Of a stretch of DNA of 64,000 bases, positions 27,160 through 35,805 are shown piece by piece; within the stretch, counting starts at the first letter, position 1, and each line of letters opens with the position of its first letter. The stretch comes from JAGMES01 sp023128035. Lineage in GTDB: Bacteria > Bacillota > Halanaerobiia > DY22613. The notes under the pieces were generated by a model that did no database searches, was not told the origin of the DNA, and saw nothing but the letters and a program-made list of their open reading frames with translations. Made by a program: the position numbers and the translations under genes. The DNA lies in the NCBI GenBank assembly GCA_030627905.1, contig DAOVRZ010000003.1, positions 46,435 to 110,434 on the forward strand. The letters are read 5' to 3'.

Positions 27160-28317
27160 TTATATAATATATCCTGCTTTTTTTAGAAGCTCTTTAGATT
27201 TATGTTCATGAACTCTTGAAACTAATATTACCGGGCCAGTACACCCCATACCAGTCTCAGCATAGATACCTTCTTTCCATAATACTTTAACAGCATCATC
27301 CAACTGAAGAATATCTATTCCTGGAATCTCTTCATCAACAATCCCCTTTGGAGGAACTTTAACTTCTTCAGCCGCTGGAGTTGCTGATTTTTTCAATCCT
27401 TCTAGCTTATCATTCAATCCAGCTTTCTTAGCACTCTTAATCTCAGCATCAGCAATCTCAGTAATCTTACCTTGAGCCGCATCAGCTGCATATCGGATAG
27501 CTCCTTGAACAACAGGTGCACCTGAAGCTCTAGAAAGAATTCCGATAATCATGCCAAAGCCTTCACCTACACCAGGACCATAACCGTAACCCATTGCCTC
27601 AAAGCTTCCACCAGTAGTAAAACTAGAGAAAACTTTCATTAACAGGTTACCAGTTAAAGTATCGGTAATCATAACATCTGGTGTTCCCATTAAGAGGTCA
27701 TTTCCTCTCATTACAACACCTTTATCAGCACGAGCTGATTCAGCAAAATGAACATTATATCCATTTTCATTTAAGTCTTTCAAAATCTTTTCACATTGAC
27801 GAGCACCATCTACATTTAAAATTCCGATTTTAGGCTCTTTAATACCAATCGCTTTAGCAGCTGCAATACCATAAATACCGTTTTTAACCATTGCAGCAAC
27901 TCTATTAGTATCAGATGTACCAGTAGTTGTTGCAATAATCATCTCACGACCAGTACCTGGAGTAATTACACGACCAACTGTAGAAACTCCGATTGGAAAG
28001 TTATAATGCATGGTTACAGCAGCATCTGCTTCACCACTTTTTAGCATAGCTTCCATCTTTTCATGAGCTTCCTTATCACAATTTGTCTCATGAAGTTCTA
28101 AAGTGGTATCGCAAGTTGGACCGATGAGAACCACTTCCAGATCAGTATTTTTACTCTGAGCCATCTCAGCACCTTTGACTAATTCTAAATGTCCATGCTC
28201 ACTGCCAAGGGTAGTTAAAATAACTCTCGTTTTTTTGCCAAATGACCCAGTTTCTATAGCATCTGCGATCTGATTGAAAATTTGACCTAACTTTTTTGTT
28301 GAATCTAAACCTGGCAC
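27160..28317 (-). CDS. grdD: Glycine/sarcosine/betaine reductase protein C, alpha subunit GrdD
   Basis: Protein C takes the carboxymethyl group from selenoprotein A and releases acetyl phosphate. GrdD has the fold of phosphate-acetyltransferase/PlsX-type enzymes; TLGSEHGHLELVKGAEMAQ and ATTTGTSDTNRVAAMV are typical. The 385 residues match the family, and the conserved Cys region is ETGMGCTGPVILV near the C-terminus. The start is GTG at 28317 with AAGGGGGTGAGATT upstream. It is the last gene of the operon, 18 bases after grdC. Confidence 0.94.
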   Translation of the reverse strand: MPGLDSTKKLGQIFNQIADAIETGSFGKKTRVILTTLGSEHGHLELVKGAEMAQSKNTDLEVVLIGPTCDTTLELHETNCDKEAHEKMEAMLKSGEADAAVTMHYNFPIGVSTVGRVITPGTGREMIIATTTGTSDTNRVAAMVKNGIYGIAAAKAIGIKEPKIGILNVDGARQCEKILKDLNENGYNVHFAESARADKGVVMRGNDLLMGTPDVMITDTLTGNLLMKVFSSFTTGGSFEAMGYGYGPGVGEGFGMIIGILSRASGAPVVQGAIRYAADAAQGKITEIADAEIKSAKKAGLNDKLEGLKKSATPAAEEVKVPPKGIVDEEIPGIDILQLDDAVKVLWKEGIYAETGMGCTGPVILVSRVHEHKSKELLKKAGYII

Positions 28318-28335
28318 AATCTCACCCCCTTATGC

Positions 28336-29880
28336 CTATTCCGCATCTTTAAGCAGAATTCCAGCTAATTCACGCATAGCACCTGCAACCATTTTCTTCA
28401 ATTTAACATCATCTTCACCATGAGTTGCTTCTTCAACAACGCCAGAATTCCGTTCCATTACAAATGATACCCCATCAAAAAGATTGGTCATCCGGCCAAG
28501 AAAGAGACTACCTTTACCGATGATCATTGCTTTTTCAATTTGACCAGCTTTCATCATCTTTATTGCCGGGCCAACAAAAGGAACACCTGATGGAATATGG
28601 CCTTGAGTTGGAGCAAACCCAGGCATACCATGTTCTTTTACAAAACCTGGAATATCAGTACGTTGTAAATCACCGCGTTTAACGCCTAATGCAGCAATCA
28701 TCTTATAGTTTGCTTCTGGAACATTTCCAGCACCAGCAGGTTTAGTGATCTCAGGATTTTGCATCTCAACTGAATATTTATCCACATCAGTGATCTTAAG
28801 ACCACCTCGATCTAATGGATTTGTAACCAAAGCTGTTATAACTGCTTGTGGAGAAGAACCAGTACCTACAGTATGACGACCTACTAAGTCAGTTCTGATT
28901 ACTGGGCTTTCACCATCATTTTCAGTAATTAAGATCGCAAATGAACCTAAACAATCTTCTAAGATTGGTAATTTTTTTGCAGTATGGTCTTTACCATTCA
29001 TACCTAATTTAGCAACAGCACCACCAGCGATAACTGCTACTTTTTTATATACACCAGCTTTTACTAAAGCAGCTGCATTAACTAGAGAGTGTGCTGGAGC
29101 CGCACAGAAACTTCTGGTATCAGAGCCAGTTGCATTCAGACATCCCGCCATCTCTGCCATCGCTTTAGCGAAGTTACCGCCTCCACGCTGGTTCACATCA
29201 CCGCAAGCCTCTTCAGAAGCTTCAATAACATATTCAATATCAGAAATATCGTGGCCTTGCTTCTCTAAGTTTAACAATGCCAATACACCAGAAGCTTTGG
29301 TCATCATATTTTCCAACATAACATGAGCATTTAAGTTAGGATCAGTTTCATGAGCTTGTCTTACACAACCAACCAGATTTTCACCTATATATAATCCTTC
29401 AGCCACATGCTTATTAACAAAATCTTCAATCTCACTCAATTCAACACCCTCACCTAAAGCTTTTAAATCTTTATTGCTGAAAATTGGGTGTGCTTCTAAT
29501 TTAGCCTTAATCTCAGCAGTTATCTCTTTTGTTAATTTAACTAAATCAAAGCTATCATTCATTTTAACCAGACCAATGAATTCATCTTCAGGCATTATTT
29601 CACCCTGCTCACCATAGCGGGATGCATCTTGCATAGGATTTTCATACCATGGCTGAGCCATATTTTCTAACTCATCTGGTAAAATGTTACCAATATACGC
29701 TTGGTTTGGACCATATGCTACACAATCTTCAAAACTCCGTAAGAATTCAGGAATTTTTTTCAGATACTCAGCATTTGGATCTTTGGCCCGAGTTTGAGTT
29801 TGAGTAGAACCATAATGAAATAAAGTTGCAGGAGTTTGAACCAGAACATAACTGGCTCCCTTAGCTACAGGTAATGTCAT
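28336..29880 (-). CDS. grdC: Glycine/sarcosine/betaine reductase protein C, beta subunit GrdC
   Basis: The partner of GrdD, related to ketoacyl synthase III (FabH-like). The 514-residue protein has the acyl-enzyme region SDTRSFCAAPAHSLVNAAAL with the candidate catalytic cysteine and the glycine-rich VAVIAGGAVAKLGMNGKD. The ATG at 29880 is chosen over the GTG at 29889, which is part of the binding site GGAGGTG. A strong hairpin lies between grdB and this gene. Confidence 0.94.
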   Translation of the reverse strand: MTLPVAKGASYVLVQTPATLFHYGSTQTQTRAKDPNAEYLKKIPEFLRSFEDCVAYGPNQAYIGNILPDELENMAQPWYENPMQDASRYGEQGEIMPEDEFIGLVKMNDSFDLVKLTKEITAEIKAKLEAHPIFSNKDLKALGEGVELSEIEDFVNKHVAEGLYIGENLVGCVRQAHETDPNLNAHVMLENMMTKASGVLALLNLEKQGHDISDIEYVIEASEEACGDVNQRGGGNFAKAMAEMAGCLNATGSDTRSFCAAPAHSLVNAAALVKAGVYKKVAVIAGGAVAKLGMNGKDHTAKKLPILEDCLGSFAILITENDGESPVIRTDLVGRHTVGTGSSPQAVITALVTNPLDRGGLKITDVDKYSVEMQNPEITKPAGAGNVPEANYKMIAALGVKRGDLQRTDIPGFVKEHGMPGFAPTQGHIPSGVPFVGPAIKMMKAGQIEKAMIIGKGSLFLGRMTNLFDGVSFVMERNSGVVEEATHGEDDVKLKKMVAGAMRELAGILLKDAE

Positions 29881-29902
29881 TTTTGTCACCTCCAGTAAAA
29901 AT

Positions 29903-29949
29903 AATACGGGTAATGGGTAATGCTTTTATCACTACCCATTACCCGTATT
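29903..29949 (-). other. Stem-loop between grdB and grdC
   Basis: A perfect 17-bp stem, AATACGGGTAATGGGTA pairing with its complement around a 13-base loop, fills the gap between the grdB stop and the grdC binding site. On the minus strand it is followed by ATTTTTACTGG, so it may act as a partial terminator or protect the upstream mRNA, setting the ratio of A/B/E to C proteins. Confidence 0.75.
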
Positions 29950-29965
29950 TCTACGCACAGCGCAA

Positions 29966-31276
29966 TTAGTCTTCGAAAACAGTTTGACCGTTAACTTCAG
30001 TTTCTAGAGCTCTAAGAGATTTTTCAACTAAAGCACGACGGATTTTCTTCTCTTCCACTAGATCCTTCTTAGGATCACCTAATGGATAAGGAATAGCTAC
30101 AGCAGGTACAATTCTGTTAGCACCTACGGTTAAGGAAATTGGAACAACGGTAGCTATATGAACTACAGGAATTCCAGCTCTTTCGATCTCTTTTACCATC
30201 GTTGCACCGCAACGAGTACAAGTTCCTCAAGTGCTGGTAAGTATTACAGCCTGAACTCCATCAGCTATGAGGTCTTTAGCAATATCACTAGCATATTGCT
30301 TTGAGTTTGCAACAGAAGTACCATTACCTACAGTCGAATACCAGTAATCATGTAAACTACCAATCTTACCTTCAGCTAACATCTCTTTAATAATATCAAG
30401 AGGCAGTACTCTGTCAGAATCTTGATTAGCATATACTGGATCATAACCACCATGAGCAGTCTCACTATTCTCAACAGTTAAATCATTAATATCAGCTAAG
30501 TTGTATTTACCAAACTTAGAAGCACTGGAAGATTCAATTCGATCAGGATTACCTTTTGGTACAATACCACCAGAAGTTACCAGAGCGATTCTCGCTTTGC
30601 TAATATCTGCAACTGGTGCATTTGGTTCTACCCGATCAAAGTTTGGCATTGGATATTCTGTAACAAACTCTTCACCTTTAATCTTCTTAAGGAGCATTTC
30701 AACAGCACGCATTGAACCACGCTCATCAGTAAAGAAGTTCTTACGAATACCACGAGGGAAGTAACCTTCTGCATCAGGTTTACCAACCTTGCCATCATTT
30801 TCAATAAACTTTTTAGTAAAAGCAACAATTGCAGGAATAGCTTTACGCATACCAGCAGCAGAGTTTGATGTTGGTAAAATATAAGCAAATTTAGCGAAAA
30901 TTTCTAACCCAGGATTCTCTTCATACATACCGGAGATTACAGGGATACCATTTTTTGCTGCTACTTCAGCCATATGACCACAAGCCATACCATAACGACC
31001 AGCATTAAAAGCAGGGCCAGCGATTACAAGATCAGGCTTAACCTCGTTGACAAATTCCTGCATTTTTGCTTTTGCATCTTCTAAATTTTCATTAAAGTAG
31101 CTATCACCACAAATGATTGTATTCACAATCTCGGCTACGTCACCCAATCCAGCATTAATAGCTGCACCAGGACCAACTACGCCTTCTTTTAACATTGGCT
31201 CAATATGAGCTTGCTCTTCTCCACCGATTTGTCCAAAAAATTGGTTTATATAATGAAGAATACGTTTTTTGCTCAT
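29966..31276 (-). CDS. grdB: Glycine reductase protein B selenoprotein subunit GrdB (UGA-encoded Sec)
   Basis: The substrate-activating selenoprotein of glycine reductase; works with the pyruvoyl protein GrdE. An in-frame TGA at 30229-30227 is codon 350; read through as selenocysteine it gives a 436-residue protein with the family motif U-G-T-C-T-R-C, and reading continues smoothly to VKEIERAGIPVVHIATVVP and the stop at 29966. Twelve bases after the TGA a hairpin CGTTGC-GGT-GCAACG fits a bacterial SECIS element. The start is ATG 31276 behind eight Gs; the TTG codon before it is not needed. Standard gene callers would report two fragments here. Confidence 0.96.
30200..30214 (-). promoter_or_regulatory. 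SECIS-like hairpin of grdB
   Basis: A six-bp stem CGTTGC/GCAACG with a GGT loop begins 12 bases after the UGA codon, the position at which SelB-binding SECIS hairpins are found in bacterial coding regions. The loop is shorter than in E. coli fdhF; the longer fold was not computed. Confidence 0.6.
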
Positions 31277-31282
31277 CAATCT

Positions 31283-31298
31283 CCCCCCCCTTTTTTTT
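31283..31298 (-). repeat. Homopolymer tract A8-G8 at the grdB ribosome binding site
   Basis: On the minus strand eight As run into eight Gs ending seven bases before the grdB ATG. The G run is also the ribosome binding site, so slippage would change its length and spacing. Confidence 0.8.
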
Positions 31299-31351
31299 TG
31301 GATTTATATGAGATTAATAATTTATTTATCCAAATAAATTATATTTAAAAA

Positions 31352-31411
31352 TTTTCAGAAGAAGATTTTACTCCTCTATAAAATTAGGAAATTTTACCTT
31401 CCGAAAATGTT
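31352..31411. repeat. Degenerate short copy of repeat R2 (copy c)
   Basis: TTTCAGAAGAAGATTTTACTCC at one end and TTTTACCTTCCGAAAATGT at the other match the ends of R2 copy b with several changes and a shorter middle. It starts directly after the grdA stop codon, as copy b does after trxA. Similarity is by eye and modest. Confidence 0.45.
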
Positions 31412-31412
31412 T

Positions 31413-31880
31413 TTACAGTAATTTGCAGCCTTGGTTTCTGTATTCAGATACTTCAGCAATAATTGCATCTACATCTAATACCATTTCCATCATGCTGATT
31501 TGCTCATCATAAACGCCAGCATCAACTGCATCTTTAATTTCAGATTCAAAAACATGATAACACGAGAGTCCTAACTGGACTCCAGCTAATGGACCTGCAT
31601 AGGTAGGATCACCAACAGTAACAGTTTCACATGCGAGACCGGAAGCTTCTGCTTCAGCTCCACCTAAAACGATTACTAAATTCTCTGCGCCATGTTTTTC
31701 GACGAGATCTTTGATCCTTGCCTGAATTCCCAGATCCATAGCACCTGCGGCAGTTCAGACAAAGCACTCAGTAGTTACCATAACTACTTCGGCTTCAGTT
31801 GTCTTAATACATTCTTCAATAGCTGGACCCGGAATACCATCGCGGTCGCCAATGATTGCAACTTTTTTGCCTTTAAGCAT
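31413..31880 (-). CDS. grdA: Glycine reductase selenoprotein A GrdA (UGA-encoded Sec)
   Basis: A small selenoprotein that carries the carboxymethyl group as a selenoether between proteins B and C and is reduced by thioredoxin. ATG at 31880 follows GGAGGTGACGAT. Codon 42 is TGA (31757-31755) in the family motif C-F-V-U (residues 39-42), preceded by the Rossmann-like KKVAIIGDRDGIPGPAIEEC and followed by TAAGAMDLG. The full length of 155 residues agrees with known GrdA (about 158). A weak stem (31731-31747) lies seven bases after the UGA. Only the part after residue 47 is an ordinary ORF. Confidence 0.97.
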
Positions 31881-31924
31881 ATCGTCACCTCCATTAAAAT
31901 TTATAAAGAAATTTTAATATCAAA

Positions 31925-33211
31925 TTAAAAACCTTCTACAGACATCTTGTTAAAACCAAGCTCATTGGTTGCACCAGTGATAGCTTGAATCTCAACAGTA
32001 ATACTACCATCTTCAGCTAAGGAACCAGCGAAACCACCAGCGACAACATCAGCAGGCTCTACATGACCGATAAGCTTTTTCATCGGAGGCAGAGTAATAG
32101 TTTCGTTAGCATTTCCACCAGTTACAACAGCAGTTGCAGCTGGATCAGCATCAGCTAAAGACTGGGAAGCTCCATCACGACCAGCATATTCGTCAGTAAT
32201 AAGAACTGTCTTGATGCCTTGAACTTCTAACTTCTTGCAGTTCATGATTAAATCTGCATCAGGGTTACCGAAACCTTCTTCGGAAACGATAGCAGCATCC
32301 AGATTTAACATGCTAGCTAATTTAGCAACATAGTTTGATGAACGTTCTTTATCAGCAAGAGTTACATTTTCATTAGTTACGATAACACCAACAAAGTTGT
32401 ACTCTTTTCCATGATATTTAAACATATCAGTGATAACAGGACTGTTCTGATGATGGTATGTAGTATTTTTATCACATGCAGAAACACAGTTACCACTTGT
32501 AATCGCTCCATCAAAAACTTCAGTTGGATAAATGAGTGTTGGAAGAATCTGCTTAACATCAACACCATATATATAGGTATCATGCAAGAGACCCTGACTT
32601 TGAAGCATATAAACATATGCAACTTTTGGTAGATCTTTGTACTTTTCTGCACCTTCAAATAAAGGAAGTGCTTCAAAAGTTTCAACTTCATCAGGCTCTA
32701 CGTTACGACCAGCTTCACCAAGATAAACAGCAGCTTTATAGCCGATCATACGAATAGCAGCCTCATGCTCATGTTGTGGTAAATCATCAACAGGCTCAGC
32801 AATAATCACGATATTGTTGAGTTTAGAGAATGGAGTATAGTCAGCACCAGGACCAGTCATATCAATGATACCTTCCTGGAAACCAACAATCTTACCTGTA
32901 GTCACAACGGCAGCACCTTTCAGAACATGAGTCCGGCCAGAACCAACAGTTTCAACTTTGGAAATAAAACCTGGGAATATTCCACCATTACCTTCCACCT
33001 TAACCCGTGGCTCAATAACGTCTTTTACAGGAATAATTCTAACCTCTTCACCTGGCTTAGCTAAGTCAACATCAATAGAAGCAATCCGATCATCACCACT
33101 AATTTTACTGATCAGTTCTTCTTTGTTAACCATCAGGATTCCGTCTTTAACTTCAGTCTTATCCCCAAACTGTACATCTTTAATATTAATTTTACCTAAC
33201 TCTAGACGCAT
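31925..33211 (-). CDS. grdE: Glycine reductase protein B proprotein GrdE (pyruvoyl precursor)
   Basis: The precursor is cut before a cysteine to make two subunits, the second starting with a pyruvoyl group that forms a Schiff base with glycine. With the ATG at 33211 (GGGAGGTGAACTT upstream) the protein has 428 residues and the cleavage site Asn241-Cys242 in TSGNCVSACDKNT, agreeing with the Cys242 known for clostridial GrdE. A longer frame reaching to 33352 has no binding site and runs through repeat R2. The context with grdB and the Asn-Cys motif favour the glycine-specific GrdE over sarcosine or betaine forms (GrdG, GrdI), although these are close relatives. Confidence 0.94.
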   Translation of the reverse strand: MRLELGKINIKDVQFGDKTEVKDGILMVNKEELISKISGDDRIASIDVDLAKPGEEVRIIPVKDVIEPRVKVEGNGGIFPGFISKVETVGSGRTHVLKGAAVVTTGKIVGFQEGIIDMTGPGADYTPFSKLNNIVIIAEPVDDLPQHEHEAAIRMIGYKAAVYLGEAGRNVEPDEVETFEALPLFEGAEKYKDLPKVAYVYMLQSQGLLHDTYIYGVDVKQILPTLIYPTEVFDGAITSGNCVSACDKNTTYHHQNSPVITDMFKYHGKEYNFVGVIVTNENVTLADKERSSNYVAKLASMLNLDAAIVSEEGFGNPDADLIMNCKKLEVQGIKTVLITDEYAGRDGASQSLADADPAATAVVTGGNANETITLPPMKKLIGHVEPADVVAGGFAGSLAEDGSITVEIQAITGATNELGFNKMSVEGF

Positions 33212-33286
33212 AAGTTCACCTCCCTGCTTTTTATAAACCAAAAAAATTAAAGCCGATGTAATAACTACGTTATTACATCTTAAGTT

Positions 33287-33395
33287 TAACGACTTCAGAA
33301 GGAGATTGATACTCCCACTAAAGTTTTGATATTTATCTAGATTTTCACCCACACCTGTAGGTGTAGAGGAATTTCACCTTCTGAAATGTCGTTAA
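33287..33395. repeat. Repeat R2, copy b, between trxA and grdE
   Basis: 109 bp bounded by TTAACGACTTCAGAAGG and CCTTCTGAAATGTCGTTAA. Reverse-complemented it matches copy a (20198-20307) at both ends and in inner blocks. Its last TTAA contains the stop codon of trxA, so the element follows the trxA coding region without a gap and is transcribed within the grd operon, where its ends could pair into a long hairpin. Confidence 0.8.
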
Positions 33396-33715
33396 ATATA
33401 CTTTTTGATCTCCTCTTCAATCTCAGCAGCAGTCAAATCTTCACCACTTAACTGAGAAACTTTTTCGCCATCCTTATAAAAACATATAGTAGGCAAGCCC
33501 ATAACCCGTTGACCAATAGCGAGTCGACGACTTTGGGTAATGTCTAATTTACAGAATTTCATCTGTGCACCATACTGTTCAGCTAACGCCTCAACTCCAG
33601 GCATAAGCTCTTTACAAGGTTCGCATTTTGGGCTGTAATAGTCAACCATAACTGGTTGAGTTTTCGATGTTTCCAATACTTCAGCTTCAAAATTTGTTTT
33701 GTTTACCTCCAGCAC
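33392..33715 (-). CDS. trxA: Thioredoxin TrxA of the glycine reductase operon
   Basis: Thioredoxin that re-reduces selenoprotein A. The active site is CEPC in YYSPKCEPCKELMPG rather than the usual WCGPC; variant sites of this kind are typical of grd-linked thioredoxins. The cis-proline motif GLPTICFY is present. The GTG at 33715 is preferred (107 residues) because GGGAGGTGAAACGC precedes it with an eight-base gap; an upstream GTG lies inside that binding site. The stop codon is part of the end of repeat R2b. Confidence 0.94.
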   Translation of the reverse strand: MLEVNKTNFEAEVLETSKTQPVMVDYYSPKCEPCKELMPGVEALAEQYGAQMKFCKLDITQSRRLAIGQRVMGLPTICFYKDGEKVSQLSGEDLTAAEIEEEIKKYI

Positions 33716-33757
33716 GCGTTTCACCTCCCTTCAAATATCTTATAAGATAAATATAAA

Positions 33758-34969
33758 TTAGCCTTCAATCAAACTTAAAACATTTTCTTTTGTAACATCT
33801 TCAGTACGGCCTTTAACTTCTCCACCAACAAAGTAGAGTAAAGTTGGGATTGCTTTAATCTCATAACGATCAGCAATCAAACCATTTTTATAGGTATCAA
33901 CCTTAACTAACTTGATATTTTTCTCATCTAATCCAAGATTCTCTAACATACTAATAGTTTCAAAAGTAGATTCAACAGTTGGACTCCAGAAGATTACGAG
34001 AACAGGCTTGTCTACATCAAGTACGTCGGTTTTAAAACCTTCTTCTTCAGCAATATACTTTTCAGCAGCAGTTGCAGCAATCGCTCCATCAGCAGCAGCT
34101 GTAACAACTTGACGAAGATATTTTTGACGAATGTCACCAGCAGCAAAGATACCAGATACATTAGTCTCCATTTTATCAGTTGTTGGAACATAACCAAAGC
34201 TATCCATCTCAACAAGACCTTTGACAAAATCAGTTCTTGGTACAGTTCCTACGAAGAAGAAAACACCATCACATGGATAATTAGTAATTTCGCCAGTCTT
34301 AATATTCTTAACATTTACACCATTCACAAGATCATCACCTGTAATCTCATCAACTACAGAAGTCCAGATAAAATCAATTTTAGGATTAGCAAAAGCACGA
34401 TCTTGAATAACTTTAGTAGCATCCATAACACCTTCATCATGGATTACAACGATTGTTACTTTGTTAACAAACTTAGTCAGATAAATTGCTTCTTCAACCG
34501 CTGCATCACCATTACCAACAACTACTACATCTAAGTCAGTATAAAAATCAGCATCACAGGTTGCACAGTACGAAACTCCACGACCTCTATATTTACCTTC
34601 ACCTTTAATTCCTAAAACTCTTGGTTCAGCACCAGTTGCTATAATTACAGCTTTAGAAACGAAATCACCCTCGCTTGTTACAACGATTCGCTTGTCTCCT
34701 TCACATTTAATCTCTTTCACGTCAGCTTTTATAAACTCAGTACCAAATGTTTTAGCATGCTCAGCCATTTTTTTTGTCAAATCTGGCCCGGTTGTACCTT
34801 CAGCAAAACCTGGATAGTTCTCCATCTCTTCGGTAGTAGCAGCCTGTCCACCTAGAGTTCTTTTCTTTTCAATAATAGCAGTATCCATTTTTGCACGAGA
34901 ACCATAAATCCCTGCTGCCAAACCTGCAGGACCTCCACCAACGATTAACAGATCATATTCTTTACTCAT
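33758..34969 (-). CDS. trxB: Thioredoxin reductase with C-terminal redox-inactive thioredoxin-like domain
   Basis: The N-terminal 310 residues are a standard thioredoxin reductase: FAD site LIVGGGPAGLAAGIYGSRA, redox pair CATC in SYCATCDADF, NAD(P)H site VVVVGNGDAAVEEA and IFAAGDIR. About 90 further residues (from roughly 312) form a thioredoxin-like domain, VLVIFWSPTVESTFETISML with cis-proline AIPTLLYF, in which the two active-site cysteines are replaced by Val and Thr. The total of 403 residues is above the usual 305-320. It supplies electrons from NAD(P)H to TrxA and then GrdA. The added domain may bind a partner. Confidence 0.94.
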   Translation of the reverse strand: MSKEYDLLIVGGGPAGLAAGIYGSRAKMDTAIIEKKRTLGGQAATTEEMENYPGFAEGTTGPDLTKKMAEHAKTFGTEFIKADVKEIKCEGDKRIVVTSEGDFVSKAVIIATGAEPRVLGIKGEGKYRGRGVSYCATCDADFYTDLDVVVVGNGDAAVEEAIYLTKFVNKVTIVVIHDEGVMDATKVIQDRAFANPKIDFIWTSVVDEITGDDLVNGVNVKNIKTGEITNYPCDGVFFFVGTVPRTDFVKGLVEMDSFGYVPTTDKMETNVSGIFAAGDIRQKYLRQVVTAAADGAIAATAAEKYIAEEEGFKTDVLDVDKPVLVIFWSPTVESTFETISMLENLGLDEKNIKLVKVDTYKNGLIADRYEIKAIPTLLYFVGGEVKGRTEDVTKENVLSLIEG

Positions 34970-35002
34970 CTGATATCCACTCCCTTGAAAAATTTACTGA
35001 AT

Positions 35003-35380
35003 TTATTCAACCAGAGATTCAAATCCACTGGTAAATAAAGTTATATCCACAACTTGAAAATCTTGAAGAACTTTCTCAGGCCATTCTCTAACCACAGCAT
35101 CATTCTTAAATTGCTCAAATTTTCGAATAGCATTCTCAATTAAAGATAATGACTTAAAACATAACTTCTCTGGATTTAGACTAACAATAATAGAACGGTA
35201 AGGTGATTCATTAGGTTTAACACTGCCATATAGAGGATGTGTGATCAATTTATGTCCTTGATGAATCAAATCTCTAGTCTGAATTAACACTTCCTCAAAT
35301 GTTTTTTTCTCAATCATCTTATAATTCTGATACTTTTCTACAACAGAAGGATTATTCGTAATAATCAAAATCTGTTTCAA
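35003..35380 (-). CDS. grdX: GrdX family protein
   Basis: A small protein of unknown function found at the head of glycine/betaine reductase operons. The product of 125 residues shows the family start KQILIITNNPSVVEKY and the central HKLITHPLYGSVKPNESPYRSI. A TTG start at 35380 is chosen because AGAGGTG lies eight bases before it; the GTG at 35389 belongs to the binding site. It is the first gene after the glycine riboswitch. Confidence 0.88.
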   Translation of the reverse strand: MKQILIITNNPSVVEKYQNYKMIEKKTFEEVLIQTRDLIHQGHKLITHPLYGSVKPNESPYRSIIVSLNPEKLCFKSLSLIENAIRKFEQFKNDAVVREWPEKVLQDFQVVDITLFTSGFESLVE

Positions 35381-35513
35381 GATTAACACCTCTCAAGAAA
35401 CTCTCAATTTAATTTATCCATTTTCACAAAATTCATACCATTTTATCTCTAAAACATAATACAAACTTCTAAATTATTCTGTTTTTAAAAAATCTCAAAT
35501 AAATATTTTTGCA

Positions 35514-35554
35514 CAAAAAAAGAGCAATATTAACCATAAAGCCAATATTGCTCT
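35514..35554 (-). terminator. Riboswitch expression-platform terminator
   Basis: On the minus strand AGAGCAATATT, a 12-base loop and AATATTGCTCT are followed by TTTTTTGTGC. The 5' arm begins directly after the second aptamer (GGACAGAGC), so folding can be linked to glycine binding. Glycine would be expected to prevent termination and turn on the reductase genes. Confidence 0.85.
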
Positions 35555-35750
35555 GTCCTAAACCTGAGAGATTATTCTTTTGACCATATCAATCAAAGAA
35601 TTTGCTCCTTCGGTGTCCAAAATGGACTTTCCAGAGTTCTGTCAGAATGCGGTCCCTTTGACCTGAGAGTTTCTCTATGGAATCGGTTCATCCCAAAAAT
35701 TTCTCCTTCGGTGCTCGAATAATAATAGCCTTTCCGAGTCTCTCCCGCAT
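35555..35750 (-). promoter_or_regulatory. Tandem glycine riboswitch (gcvT motif)
   Basis: On the minus strand two aptamers follow each other. Aptamer 1 begins GCGGGAGAGACTCGG, has CACCGAAGGAGAAA and ends ACTCTCAGGTCAAAGGGACC. Aptamer 2 begins GAACTCTGGAAAGTCC, has ACACCGAAGGAGCAAA and ends ATCTCTCAGGTTTAGGACAG. The GGAGAGA, CCGAAGGAG and CTCTCAGG blocks are the hallmarks of the glycine riboswitch. It controls grdX-grdD. The 63-codon open frame here is not a gene. Confidence 0.96.
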
Positions 35751-35805
35751 ACATCATCCAGTACATTGTGAAATTTTTCGACAATCTTCAATCTTTAGTT
35801 ATAGT

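Noticed and set aside
31925..33352. The longer grdE frame starting at 33352
   Set aside because: The extra 47 codons run through repeat R2b and have no binding site; ATG 33211 has GGGAGGTG and puts the cleavage cysteine at 242 as in known GrdE.
35593..35784. A 63-codon open frame on the minus strand before grdX
   Set aside because: It lies inside the tandem glycine riboswitch, whose conserved blocks explain the sequence; there is no binding site or protein-like composition.
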